Shown here in pieces: positions 15,249-26,188 of a DNA stretch of 64,000 nt; within the stretch, counting starts at the first letter, position 1; each line of letters begins with the position of its first letter. The position numbers and the translations under genes were made by a program. The DNA lies in contig NZ_CP119789.1 in NCBI RefSeq assembly GCF_029338275.1, positions 1,178,001 to 1,242,000 of the forward strand, written 5' to 3'. Origin of the DNA: Haloarcula ordinaria. Lineage in GTDB: Archaea; Halobacteriota; Halobacteria; Halobacteriales; Haloarculaceae. The notes under the pieces are model-generated. The model did no database searches. It had not been told where the DNA came from and saw only the letters and a program-made list of their open reading frames with translations.

Positions 15249-17243
15249 TCACCGCTCGAACGACGGGTCCTCGAGCGTGGCGATTCGCTCTCGTTCCGCT
15301 GCGTCCAGGCGCAGCCCGGCGGCGGCGAGGTTCGCGACGACGTGGTCGGCGTCGGTACTCGACGGAATCGGGACCACACCCTCGCTCACGTTCCACGCGA
15401 CGACGACCTCGGCCGGCGACCGGCCCCGCTCGGCGGCGATGTCCGTCAGCACCGGTTCGTCCAGCAACCCCGGGGCCGACAGCGGCGAGTGGGCGACGAC
15501 CCTGATACCCCGCTCGTGGCAGAACTGGACGAGGTCGGTCCGTGGCTGGTAGGGGTGGCGCTCGACCTGAACGAGTGCCGGCGGCACCGTGGCGACGTCG
15601 AGAACTGTCCGCAGTTGCGCCAGCGAGACGTTACAGACCCCGAGAGTTCGGGTCAAACCGCGCTCGTAGGCCGTCTCGAGGTGCGCCCACGACTCCGTGA
15701 GCGAGAGGTCCGCCGTCGCCCGGTCGCCCCGGTCGTCCGTCGGGAAGGTCAGTGCCTCCGCCTCGGCCGTAGGGCGCTCGGCGAGCCGTTCGAGCGGGCC
15801 CTGGTACTGCCAGGCGTCGGGCCAGTGGAGCGCGTAGCAGTCGAAGGCGTCGACGCCGAGCTCCTCGAGGCTCCCCGTACACGCCTCGACAACGTGCCCG
15901 TGGTTGGTGTTCCACACCTTCCCGAGCAGGAACAGCGTCTCGCGGTCGGGCGACCCCGGCGCGGCCAGCAGCTCGCCGATTCGGTGTTCGTTGCCGTACA
16001 GCTCGGCCACGTCGACGAGCCGGTAGCCGGCGTCGAGCGCCGTCGCGATGCTCTCGTCCCGGTCGACGTACTCGCCGTCGCCCCGGTAGCGCGAGCACCC
16101 GAAGCCGACAGGGGGCAGCCTGATGGCGGCAGTCCCCGGGGGGTCCCCCTCAGCGTTGCCGTGTCTCACATGCCGGTCGGGGTCCGGACGGACGATGGGC
16201 CGGGGCACGGGGTCGGCCGTCGCGCCGCAGTCGAGGACCGACACCGACCCACCATCCGCGGCGGCTCGTTCGATGGCCGCACACACTGCGACGACGTGTG
16301 CCCCCCGGCGGGCCGTCTCGCGCGGCTGGTGCCCGTCGGCGAGCGCCGCCGCGAACCGCTCGACACCGTCGAGGTACACCGTCTCGCGTCCGGGCGTCTG
16401 TGGGGGCATCGGCGTGTACTCGCGGTCGACGCGCCCGAACGACACCGACGTCCGGTCTGCCGAGAGCGCGCCGGCGTCCTCGAGGTACAGCGACCCGTCG
16501 TCGCCGTGCAGTTCCAGTCCGTAGAACTCGCGGGCGCGGTGCGGGGCGTAGAAACTGGCAGTCAGGCGCGCGACCGGGCCGTCGGCGAAGTCGAGCGTCG
16601 CTTCGACGTGGCTGGGCGCCGACGGCCGTCGGTCCTCGCGAGCCGGCCAGACGTCGAGCGCGTCCGCGACGCGCACCTCTGCGACGGGGCCGAACCACGC
16701 CACGAGCAGGCTGAGCGGGTACACTGCCCCGTCGTACAGCGGCCCGACCGACAGGAAGGCGTCGGGACGGTCGTGCCAGTCCGTCACCCGACCGACGTGG
16801 GCGTGGGCGTACACGAGTCCGACGCGACCCAACCGGCCGTCGGCGAGTGCCCGCCCGGCCAGCCGCTGGGCGTCGGCCTCGGGCGTGACCGGTGCACAGG
16901 CCAGTCCCCGGTCCGCGCGGTCGGCGACCGCCAGCAGGTCCGCGGCCGTCTCGCCGTCGAGCGCGAGCGGCTTCTCGCTGTAGACGTGACGTCCGGCCTC
17001 GAGACACTGCCGCGTCACCGTCGCGTGGGCCGTGTGACTTGTCAGGTTGACGGCGATGTCGGCGTCACACGTCGAAAGCGCCCGCTCCAGGTCGGTGAAG
17101 GCGGCAGCGTCGTGTTTCTCGCCGAAGTCAGCGGCTCGCTCGGCGTCGGTGTCACACACGCCAGCTAGCGACAACGGACTCCCCGGGAGGGCGTCAGCGT
17201 ACTGGTGGGCGACCGACCCGGCGCCGACGAACAGACAGTTCAC
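15249..17243 (-). CDS. Fusion of Gfo/Idh/MocA-type dehydrogenase and aldo/keto reductase
   Basis: A 664-residue two-domain oxidoreductase. The N-terminal half has the Rossmann start 'NCLFVGAGSVAHQYADAL' and the 'SEKPLAL' motif of Gfo/Idh/MocA enzymes; the C-terminal half (from about residue 370) is an aldo/keto reductase with 'RLVDVAELYGNEHRIGELL' (Asp, Tyr), 'LLGKVWNTN' (Lys) and 'CYALHWPDAW' (His). The GTG at 17243 is preferred because a TATA box (ATTTATG, minus strand, 17267-17273) lies 27 bases upstream; an in-frame ATG at 17285 is the alternative. It lies near the GTP cyclohydrolase IIa/PTPS operon and may act in the same unassigned pathway. Substrates are unknown. Confidence 0.82.
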   Translation of the reverse strand: MNCLFVGAGSVAHQYADALPGSPLSLAGVCDTDAERAADFGEKHDAAAFTDLERALSTCDADIAVNLTSHTAHATVTRQCLEAGRHVYSEKPLALDGETAADLLAVADRADRGLACAPVTPEADAQRLAGRALADGRLGRVGLVYAHAHVGRVTDWHDRPDAFLSVGPLYDGAVYPLSLLVAWFGPVAEVRVADALDVWPAREDRRPSAPSHVEATLDFADGPVARLTASFYAPHRAREFYGLELHGDDGSLYLEDAGALSADRTSVSFGRVDREYTPMPPQTPGRETVYLDGVERFAAALADGHQPRETARRGAHVVAVCAAIERAAADGGSVSVLDCGATADPVPRPIVRPDPDRHVRHGNAEGDPPGTAAIRLPPVGFGCSRYRGDGEYVDRDESIATALDAGYRLVDVAELYGNEHRIGELLAAPGSPDRETLFLLGKVWNTNHGHVVEACTGSLEELGVDAFDCYALHWPDAWQYQGPLERLAERPTAEAEALTFPTDDRGDRATADLSLTESWAHLETAYERGLTRTLGVCNVSLAQLRTVLDVATVPPALVQVERHPYQPRTDLVQFCHERGIRVVAHSPLSAPGLLDEPVLTDIAAERGRSPAEVVVAWNVSEGVVPIPSSTDADHVVANLAAAGLRLDAAERERIATLEDPSFER

Positions 17244-17266
17244 GGCCGTACCAGGGTCGGCCCGGA

Positions 17267-17273
17267 CATAAAT
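17267..17273 (-). promoter_or_regulatory. TATA box deciding the start of the oxidoreductase fusion
   Basis: ATTTATG on the minus strand, centred 27 bases before the GTG at 17243. Because the ATG at 17285 lies upstream of this box, the GTG is the more likely start. Confidence 0.5.
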
Positions 17274-17341
17274 TCGGGTGCGCATGTGTCGGCAGCCGGA
17301 ACTCTCGGTGACAGTCGTCGGCCGCGAGGAGCCAAGCGCAG

Positions 17342-17818
17342 TCAGTGGGCCTCTCGCCACCCGTCCAGCCGCGTCCGTAGTGCCGGGACGAACGCGGCTA
17401 CGACGGCGAGCCAGATGCCGACCTCGAGGTAGAACGACGGCGTCCAGAGGTAGTAGAAGAAGAACTCGACCGGCGGGAGCGTGAGCGGTGACGCCGGGAC
17501 CGCGAGCGGCCAGGCCAGGAACACCGTGTGCTCGGGGCGACCGTTGACGACCATGTGTACCGCGTCGAGGAGGAGGTGTGACACCCACCCAACTACGAGT
17601 GCGCGGCCGGCCCGGCTGTGGCGAGCGAGTGGCACCGCGAGGACGGCCAGCGTCAGCGCCGAGTGACCGACCGTCTGGAACAGGTCGAACACCCCGAGCA
17701 TCCCGAGCGGCTTGTCGACGAGGTCCGGGAGGGCGGCCCCGGCGACCAGCCACGCCGACGAGAACCGCGACCAGCGCCCGAGGAGCGCGGCCACTGCGAG
17801 ATGGGTCGGAAACAGCAT
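17342..17818 (-). CDS. Membrane-bound metal-dependent hydrolase-like protein (YdjM/DUF457 type)
   Basis: A 158-residue protein with four predicted helices. Conserved histidines and aspartates of the YdjM/LexA-binding-inner-membrane-hydrolase family are visible: 'FPTHLAVAALLG', 'GAALPDLVDKP', 'VGHSALTLAVLAV' and 'VSHLLLDAVHMV'. These residues probably form a metal site facing the membrane surface. Its physiological role is not known. It is transcribed toward the oxidoreductase fusion and may be cotranscribed with it. Confidence 0.75.
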   Translation of the reverse strand: MLFPTHLAVAALLGRWSRFSSAWLVAGAALPDLVDKPLGMLGVFDLFQTVGHSALTLAVLAVPLARHSRAGRALVVGWVSHLLLDAVHMVVNGRPEHTVFLAWPLAVPASPLTLPPVEFFFYYLWTPSFYLEVGIWLAVVAAFVPALRTRLDGWREAH

Positions 17819-17920
17819 ACCCTCCAGTAGGCCGTTCGCGGTAATCTACGTTTGGCCTCCGGCACGCCGACGTGGCGGCGTCCCAGACTGCGATACCTGC
17901 GAGTGACGTCGGGCCAGTAA

Positions 17921-17928
17921 TTTATTTT
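17921..17928 (+). promoter_or_regulatory. TATA box of the 128-residue membrane protein
   Basis: TTTATTTT about 26 bases before the ATG at 17950; this supports the internal ATG as a leaderless start. Confidence 0.55.
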
Positions 17929-17949
17929 CCCGTGGGTCGACTACTCTGT

Positions 17950-18336
17950 ATGAGCACCGCCACGGAATCCGGTTCGATGAACCTGGAGGGGCTGGAACCG
18001 CTGCACTACCTCGGCATCGTGCTGGCCGCTCTCAGCGGCGTCATCCACCTCTGGCTCGGCATCAGTTTCGTCCCGTCACCGCTCGGATTTTCCTTTCTCT
18101 TCGCGGGCGTCGTGTTCCTGCTCGCCAGCGTCGGCGTCGCGACGAACTACCGTCGGGGACTGCTCTACCGACTCGGCATCCCCTTTACGGCCGGGCAGAT
18201 CGTCATCTGGTACGTCTTGAACTTCGCCGCCGGGCCGAAGTCGTTCCCCGCCGACGTGGGCGCACTCGGCGCGGTCGACAAGCTCGCACAGGTGGGACTG
18301 CTCGTCGTCCTGGTCCTCCTCCTCATGCGCGAGTAG
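17950..18336 (+). CDS. Four-helix membrane protein (DUF7475-like)
   Basis: 128 residues with four hydrophobic segments: 'YLGIVLAALSGVIHLWLGI', 'LGFSFLFAGVVFLLASVGVA', 'GIPFTAGQIVIWYVLNFA' and 'VDKLAQVGLLVVLVLLLMRE'. The His in the first helix and the spacing recall small haloarchaeal membrane proteins of the DUF7475 type. The start is chosen by the TATA box 26 bases upstream. Function unknown; it is convergent with the SAM-binding protein gene. Confidence 0.7.
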   Translation: MSTATESGSMNLEGLEPLHYLGIVLAALSGVIHLWLGISFVPSPLGFSFLFAGVVFLLASVGVATNYRRGLLYRLGIPFTAGQIVIWYVLNFAAGPKSFPADVGALGAVDKLAQVGLLVVLVLLLMRE

Positions 18337-18360
18337 TCTCTCGGAGTCCCCAGCGGGACC

Positions 18361-19206
18361 TCACACGGCGTACAGCAGGTCGTACTGATGGGCCACGTAG
18401 GTCAGTTCGCCGGCAGCCAGTTGCTCGCGGCGCGTTTCGAGCCAGTCGCCGACGCCGTCGACGGGCCGGTCGGCGAGCGCGTCGGCCACGAAATCGAGGA
18501 TACACTCTAAGAAGTACCGCTCGTCGGCCGGGTAGCCGCCGTCGACCGGTCTGACGACCCAGTCCGAGGCACCGGCGGCGAGCAGGCGGCCGTCGGCGGT
18601 CCGGAACCGGTCCAGCAGGTGGCGGCCGGCCCGTGGATCCCGTCCCGGTCGCGCGGCGATGCTGTCGTGGTAGGCCCGCTCGACCCTGTCGTCGGCGGGG
18701 TGGTCCGGCTGGAACAGCGTCCCGCCGTCGAAGGTAATCGGGAGGTACGCCACGCTGCCGGGCGCGAGCGTCCGCTCCAGAGCGTCGAGGAGGTCTTCGA
18801 GCGAGACGAGGTCGGCGAACGCCTGTGCGACGACGAGGTCGGCGCCCGTCCGTTCGCAGGCCAGCGCGTCGCCGGCGGTGAACGACACCGAGAGCGCGTC
18901 GTCGCTGCCGACGCGGAACCCATCGCCGGTGCGCGTGACCGCGTATCCGGCGTCGCGGAGGTCCGCCGCCCGCTGCCGTCCGGCGTACGCCACCAGGTCG
19001 GCGTCCTGGTCGACGCCCCAGTACCGACCGTGCGTGACACCCCACTCCAGCAGTCTCGGCACGGTCACGCCGGTTCCAGCGGCGAACTCGACGATTTCGG
19101 GGTCGGGCGGGAGGGCCTCGAGGAGCCGCTCGCGGACCCGACGGTTCAGCGCCCGGTCGTCGACGGTGCGTTTGGCCTCGAGATACCGCACGCGAGCGTG
19201 GTCCAT
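18361..19206 (-). CDS. Class I SAM-binding methyltransferase-like protein
   Basis: A 281-residue protein with a Rossmann-type SAM site: 'EIVEFAAGTGVTVPRLLEWG' (motif I), 'YWGVDQDADLVAYA' (acidic end of beta 2) and 'GADLVVAQAFADLV' (motif IV region). The ATG at 19206 is 3 bases from the upstream PTPS stop, so it is the last gene of a five-gene operon. The acceptor substrate is unknown; the operon suggests a small-molecule methyltransferase working on the product of the GTP-derived pathway. Confidence 0.75.
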   Translation of the reverse strand: MDHARVRYLEAKRTVDDRALNRRVRERLLEALPPDPEIVEFAAGTGVTVPRLLEWGVTHGRYWGVDQDADLVAYAGRQRAADLRDAGYAVTRTGDGFRVGSDDALSVSFTAGDALACERTGADLVVAQAFADLVSLEDLLDALERTLAPGSVAYLPITFDGGTLFQPDHPADDRVERAYHDSIAARPGRDPRAGRHLLDRFRTADGRLLAAGASDWVVRPVDGGYPADERYFLECILDFVADALADRPVDGVGDWLETRREQLAAGELTYVAHQYDLLYAV

Positions 19207-19208
19207 CG

Positions 19209-19589
19209 TCACAGCGACCGCTCGTAGCTCGCCCACCCCACGTCGTCCTCCCACATGCGGACGGTGAGGCGGTCGGGCGTCGGCGCGTCGAGTCGCTCGG
19301 CCACCTCGTCGGCGAATATCCGTGCGAAGCGTTCGACGCTCGGGTTCCCGTCGAACGCGGGTAGGTCGTTGAGCAACTCGTCGCGGTACCGGTCGGCCAG
19401 CGTGTCGAGGACCGCCTCGACGTCGTCGATGTCGACGAGGTAGCCGTACTCGTTGAGGTCCGGGCCGGCGAACCGCACGTGGGCCTCGTAGTGGTGGCTG
19501 TGGACCTCCCCCTCCGGTCCCGGGTCCGGGACGGTGAGGTAGTGCTGTGCGACGAAGTCACGCGAGACGGACAGTTCGTACATGGGCAT
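19209..19589 (-). CDS. 6-pyruvoyl-tetrahydropterin synthase (PTPS/QueD) family protein
   Basis: A 126-residue T-fold protein. Zinc-ligand histidines are present in 'FVAQHYL' and 'EVHSHHYEAHVRF' (HxH motif, with Ser in place of the usual Gly), followed by 'YGYLVDIDDVEAVL' and 'NPSVERFARIFADEV', and the late Glu in 'VRMWEDDVGWASY'. The catalytic Cys of the CxxxHGH motif is replaced by Glu (E-G-E-V-H). Variants lacking the Cys catalyse different chemistry from canonical PTPS, so the reaction is uncertain. An ATG at 19583 is an alternative start. It is in an operon with GTP cyclohydrolase IIa. Confidence 0.82.
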   Translation of the reverse strand: MPMYELSVSRDFVAQHYLTVPDPGPEGEVHSHHYEAHVRFAGPDLNEYGYLVDIDDVEAVLDTLADRYRDELLNDLPAFDGNPSVERFARIFADEVAERLDAPTPDRLTVRMWEDDVGWASYERSL

Positions 19590-19592
19590 GGC

Positions 19593-20609
19593 TTAGGGTC
19601 GGTCGTACGTGAAGACGGTCGTCAGGACGTCGGTGTCTCTGGTCAACAGCTGGTACGCGGTCGCCGCGTCGTCGAACGGCACCCGGTCGGTGACGAGACG
19701 GCCGAGGTCGTGGCGCTTGACCGCCTCGACGGCGCGGTCCATCCGGCGCTCCTTCGTCCACCGGCCGCGGCGCTCGGGCGATATCGTGCTTACCTGGCTC
19801 GAGAGCAGGTCGACACGGCCGCGGTGGAAGTGGCCGCCGAGGTCGAGTTCGGCCGGCTTGGTCCCGTACCAGGAGCCGACGACGACGCGCCCGTCGTAGC
19901 CGACTGTCTCGATGGCGTCGTTCAGCGCTGCCGGGTTCCCCGACACTTCGAAACAGAGGTCGGCACCCGCCGGGTCGCCGTCCCACGCTAGTTCGGCCAC
20001 ACCTTCGGGCGTCACCGTCTCCGTCGCGCCCAGCTCCCGCGCGAGGTCTCGGCGGGTCACGACGGGGTCGACGACGACCAGCGACTCCAGCGGGAACGAC
20101 GAGAGCACCGCCGTCGTCGCCAGGCCAACGGGACCCGCACCGAAGACCACGACGCGTTCGCCCACGCGGGGCGTCGCGTCGAGGACGAAGTTCACCGCCG
20201 TCTCCGCCGTCGGAAAGAGCGTCGCCGTCTCGGTGTCGACGTCGCTGGGCACCCGGTACACGTCCGCCGGGTCCGCACAGAAGTAGCTCTCGTGCGGGTT
20301 GAAGGCGAACACGCGTTCGCCCCGCCAGTCGGGGTCGACGCGCGCTCCGGTCTCGACGACGCGCCCCACAGCTGCGTAGCCGTACTTGACCGGGTAGTCG
20401 AACGTGCCGTCGAGGGTATCGATGGTCTCGTCGACGGCCATCTCCGTGGGCACCTTGCCGTCGTAGACGAGCAGTTCCGTCCCGGGGCTCACGCCCGAGG
20501 CAGCCGTCTCGACCAGCAGTTCGTCGGGGCCGGGCGCCGGCTTCGGCGTCGGTTCGGTCGTCACTTCCCGGGGTCGCTGGAAGTAGAGCGCTCGTGCGCG
20601 CTCAGTCAT
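19593..20609 (-). CDS. Zinc-binding alcohol dehydrogenase (MDR superfamily)
   Basis: A 338-residue medium-chain dehydrogenase. The N-terminal domain contains 'SGVSPGTELLVYDGK' and 'VKYGYAAVGRVVETG'; the Rossmann part has 'GERVVVFGAGPVGLATTAVL' and 'VVVDPVVTRRDLARELGA'. The usual Cys-His zinc ligands of classic alcohol dehydrogenases are largely absent ('SGVSPGTE' instead of 'CG.C.TD'), so zinc dependence is doubtful. Its ATG overlaps the cyclohydrolase stop by 8 bases (ATGACTGA), showing tight coupling. Substrate unknown. Confidence 0.8.
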   Translation of the reverse strand: MTERARALYFQRPREVTTEPTPKPAPGPDELLVETAASGVSPGTELLVYDGKVPTEMAVDETIDTLDGTFDYPVKYGYAAVGRVVETGARVDPDWRGERVFAFNPHESYFCADPADVYRVPSDVDTETATLFPTAETAVNFVLDATPRVGERVVVFGAGPVGLATTAVLSSFPLESLVVVDPVVTRRDLARELGATETVTPEGVAELAWDGDPAGADLCFEVSGNPAALNDAIETVGYDGRVVVGSWYGTKPAELDLGGHFHRGRVDLLSSQVSTISPERRGRWTKERRMDRAVEAVKRHDLGRLVTDRVPFDDAATAYQLLTRDTDVLTTVFTYDRP

Positions 20610-21384
20610 CGCCACCCGCCTCGGCCGCCGCCGTCACCCACTCCCCGGTCGCACGCCCCGTCTCGAGTGCGTGTTTCGCCTCTCGGCCCGCCAGCTGGGC
20701 CGTCTCGCCGGTCCCGACGCCGACGCGCATCTCCACACCGACGGCCTCTCGGACCCCTTCGAGCACGTCGTCGTAGGCGCGCTGTGGGAGCCGAGGACAG
20801 ACTGAGATGGCGTTGTCGCCGCCGACGAAGGACGTGACGGCACCGTGGTCGCGCATCTGGTCGGCCAGTTCCACGGCCGCCCGCCTGATGCGTCGCTCGG
20901 CGTCGAAGGCGTGCTGGCTGTCGGTGTACTGTCCGGTCGCGTCGACGACGTCGAAGTGCGCCACCGAGAGCGGACCCGTCGGCTCGCGCTCACAGGCCGT
21001 CGCCAGCCGCTCGGTCCTGTCCGCGTCCTGTGCGCTCCCGGTCGACTGCAGCGCCTCGGTCGCGGCCCCCAGCGCCGCGGCCGGCGTCCCGCCGGTCCCG
21101 ACGCCGACGCTCGCCGTCACCGGATACTGGTGGCGGACGAGCTCCTGAAACCGCTGGTGCTCGCTCGGCGCGATGCGGTTCGTCACCGCGACCATGTTGT
21201 CGAAGCGCCCCGGAAAGACGTAGCCGTCGCGGCTCCCGACGAAATCCGCGAGGTCTGCGTACAGCCGCGATTGCAGGGCTTGCAGCGCGGGTTCCGGTCG
21301 CGGTTCCGGTGTCACGGTCCATGGACCGTAGTCGTCGAGCTGGACTAAGGACAGCTGGACGACGGACTCTGATCTCCCTGTCAC
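20602..21384 (-). CDS. gch3: GTP cyclohydrolase IIa (GCH III, ArfA type)
   Basis: A 260-residue protein with the family start 'VQLSLVQLDDYGPWTVTPEP', 'LQSRLYADLADFVGSRDGYVF' and 'GRFDNMVAVTNRI', then 'VTASVGVGTGGTPAAALGAA' and the second repeat 'SFVGGDNAISVCPRLPQ' and 'RVGVGTGETAQLAG'. This Mg-dependent archaeal enzyme converts GTP to the formamidopyrimidine FAPy, the entry to archaeal riboflavin and F420 synthesis. Here it is coupled to an MDR dehydrogenase and PTPS homologue rather than to rib genes, which hints at an additional use of FAPy. Confidence 0.9.
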   Translation of the reverse strand: MTGRSESVVQLSLVQLDDYGPWTVTPEPRPEPALQALQSRLYADLADFVGSRDGYVFPGRFDNMVAVTNRIAPSEHQRFQELVRHQYPVTASVGVGTGGTPAAALGAATEALQSTGSAQDADRTERLATACEREPTGPLSVAHFDVVDATGQYTDSQHAFDAERRIRRAAVELADQMRDHGAVTSFVGGDNAISVCPRLPQRAYDDVLEGVREAVGVEMRVGVGTGETAQLAGREAKHALETGRATGEWVTAAAEAGGDD

Positions 21385-21409
21385 AGACTTTCGTTGGTTC
21401 GCGCACGTA

Positions 21410-22186
21410 TCATTCTTCGGACGTTCGCACCGTCACTGCGAGCCAGTCGCGGGCGAACACCGCGAGCGACGGGAGCAACACGACCGGTGCCAGCGTCCGG
21501 ACGAGCGGTGTCGGCGCGACCGGAACGAGCGCCCACGTGATGAACACCATCTGGAGCGCCGCCAGCGGCCGTCGAAGGCGACTCGGCGGGAGGTCGCCGA
21601 CGGTGCCGCCGCGGCGACGCCAGAGGGCACAGCCGCCCAGATAGCAGTACCGGGCGGCCGACAGGGACAGGTACCACGTCGGGAGCAAGCCCCACGCGAC
21701 GGCGACGACCGGTGCGACGAGGAAGCCGGTGGTGTCGACGGCCATGTCGAGGCGCTCGCCCAGCCGTGTCTCGACGCCGACCGACCGGGCGACCGCCCCG
21801 TCGAACGCGTCGAGGGCCACGGCCGTCCCGTAGCCCACCGCCGGGAGCCACGCGAGGACGCCTGCGCCGTCCACGAACGCGAACCCCGCGACGCCGGCGA
21901 CGAGGGCGGCGCGCGCGAGCGTGATTCCGTTGGCGACCCCGAGCGAGTCGAGCTGCGTGCCGTTCCGTCGCCGGAGCGAACCGCGGTGGCGCCAGAGGTA
22001 GACGGAGACGAACCCGACGACGAGTATCGCGGGCACGAGCCAGCGGACGGCGGCCGCGCGGGTCGCCACCTCGGCGACCCACCGGTAACCACCGGCCAGG
22101 AGGCAGACGGCCACCGCGGCGACGGCGACCCCCTCGACCGTGAGTCGACGACCGGCGAACAGCTCGCCTGTGGAGTCGTAACTCAT
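21410..22186 (-). CDS. CDP-alcohol phosphatidyltransferase family membrane protein
   Basis: A 258-residue polytopic protein carrying the complete CDP-OH-P-transferase signature 'DAFDGAVARSVGVETRLGER' followed by LDMAVD (D-x2-D-G-x2-A-R-x8-9-G-x3-D-x3-D). ATG 22186 is preferred over upstream codons. It would join a CDP-activated alcohol lipid to an acceptor hydroxyl at the cytoplasmic membrane. As first gene of the operon with GTP cyclohydrolase IIa, it suggests a lipid-linked or phosphodiester-linked product; the acceptor is unknown. Confidence 0.85.
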   Translation of the reverse strand: MSYDSTGELFAGRRLTVEGVAVAAVAVCLLAGGYRWVAEVATRAAAVRWLVPAILVVGFVSVYLWRHRGSLRRRNGTQLDSLGVANGITLARAALVAGVAGFAFVDGAGVLAWLPAVGYGTAVALDAFDGAVARSVGVETRLGERLDMAVDTTGFLVAPVVAVAWGLLPTWYLSLSAARYCYLGGCALWRRRGGTVGDLPPSRLRRPLAALQMVFITWALVPVAPTPLVRTLAPVVLLPSLAVFARDWLAVTVRTSEE

Positions 22187-22342
22187 CGGGGACCCTCCCG
22201 TCCGGCAGACCCGTCGGCACACGGCCGCCTTCCCCGCTCTTTACGGCCTCCCGGCTGGTCCATGCGCTCAGTGCGACCGCCTCGCTCATAAACGTGAAAC
22301 CAAACAGAGATGGGTTTTAGTCTATCCCGACGAACCGGCGGT

Positions 22343-23479
22343 ATGGCCCGGCTGGCCGTGCTGCACAACACGCTCGACCTCCGCGGCGGCGCCGACGCCG
22401 TCTGCGCCCACGTCTGTGAGGCGCTCCAGGACGACCACGACGTGACGCTGGTCACCGTCTCCCGGACGTCGCTCGCCACGCTCAACGACATGTTCGGGAC
22501 CGACGCGAGCGTGCCCGTCCTGGCGCCACCAGCCGGCCACCAGCTCGCCGGCGCGCTCTCGCGGGCCGACGACTGGTTCGGCCCGCAGCTCCCGCTCCGG
22601 AGCGCGTTCCTGACCCGGTGGCTCCGGCGCCACGCCGCGGCGTTCGACCTCGTCGTCAGCACCGCAAACGAGTTCCAGCTGTCCGTCCCGTCGGTCCAGT
22701 ACGTCCACTTCCCGCAGTTCAACGCCGCGGTCCCCGGCCCGGACGGAACCCACGGGGCGTCGCTGCCCAACCGGCTGTGGACTCGCGTCGCCGACCTCGC
22801 CGACCGGACGCTCCCGGCCGACGCGACGCTGGTCGCCAACTCCCAGTACACGGCCGCACACGTGGCGGCTCGCTACGGGCGAACCCCCGAGGTCCTCCAT
22901 CCTCCCGTCGACCCTATTCCCGGCGAGCCGTGGTCGGCCCGCGAGCGAGGCGTCGTCACCGTCGGCCGCATCGCGCCCGACAACCGGACGCTCGACGCCG
23001 TTCGCGTCGTCGACGGCGCCCGGGAGCGCGGCCTCGACCTCCACCTCCACCTCGTCGGGTCCACGGCCGACGCGTACCAGTCCTACGTCGACCGCGTCGA
23101 GCGGGCCGTCGCCGCCCGCGACTACGTCACCCTCCACCGTGACCTGCCGCGCGACCGGCTCGAAGCCTTGCTCGGCGGCCACCGCTACGGCCTCAACCCG
23201 AAACACGGGGAGCACTTCGGGATGGCGCTCGCCGAGTACGTCGCGGCCGGGATGGTCCCGTTCGCCCACGACTCGGGTGGCCAGCGAGACGTCGTCGACG
23301 ACGCCGCAGACCGGCTATACGGGACCGTCGAGGCGGCTGTCGAACTGCTGGTCGACGCCGTCGAACGGGACGCCAGGCCACGTCTCTCGCCGGACCGGTT
23401 CGCTGCCGACCGGTTCCATCAGCGGATTCGGCGACTCGTTCGGGACCGTCTGGCGCAGACCGGTTCGCGCGTCCGCTAA
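22343..23479 (+). CDS. Family 4 glycosyltransferase
   Basis: A 378-residue GT-B-fold glycosyltransferase. 'ARLAVLHNTLDLRGGADAVC' is the N-terminal nucleotide-sugar transferase start, 'VVTVGRIAPDNRTLDAVRVV' begins the donor domain, and 'YGLNPKHGEHFGMALAEYVA' corresponds to the E-x7-E motif region. ATG 22343 was chosen as the first residue of the conserved start. It is divergent from the CDP-alcohol transferase operon and shares its intergenic promoter region, so the product may be glycosylated. Donor and acceptor are unknown. Confidence 0.85.
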   Translation: MARLAVLHNTLDLRGGADAVCAHVCEALQDDHDVTLVTVSRTSLATLNDMFGTDASVPVLAPPAGHQLAGALSRADDWFGPQLPLRSAFLTRWLRRHAAAFDLVVSTANEFQLSVPSVQYVHFPQFNAAVPGPDGTHGASLPNRLWTRVADLADRTLPADATLVANSQYTAAHVAARYGRTPEVLHPPVDPIPGEPWSARERGVVTVGRIAPDNRTLDAVRVVDGARERGLDLHLHLVGSTADAYQSYVDRVERAVAARDYVTLHRDLPRDRLEALLGGHRYGLNPKHGEHFGMALAEYVAAGMVPFAHDSGGQRDVVDDAADRLYGTVEAAVELLVDAVERDARPRLSPDRFAADRFHQRIRRLVRDRLAQTGSRVR

Positions 23480-23563
23480 GGGACAACCTCGCACTCGAAC
23501 GGAGTCAGTCCGAAAAGAGAGCGCCGTCCTGTACGCCGTCGCGGTAGACGGCCCGCAACCGCC

Positions 23564-26188
<2,625 letters not shown>

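Noticed and set aside
15342..17168. 608-codon plus-strand frame opposite the oxidoreductase fusion
   Set aside because: Antisense shadow; the minus-strand product has clear catalytic motifs.
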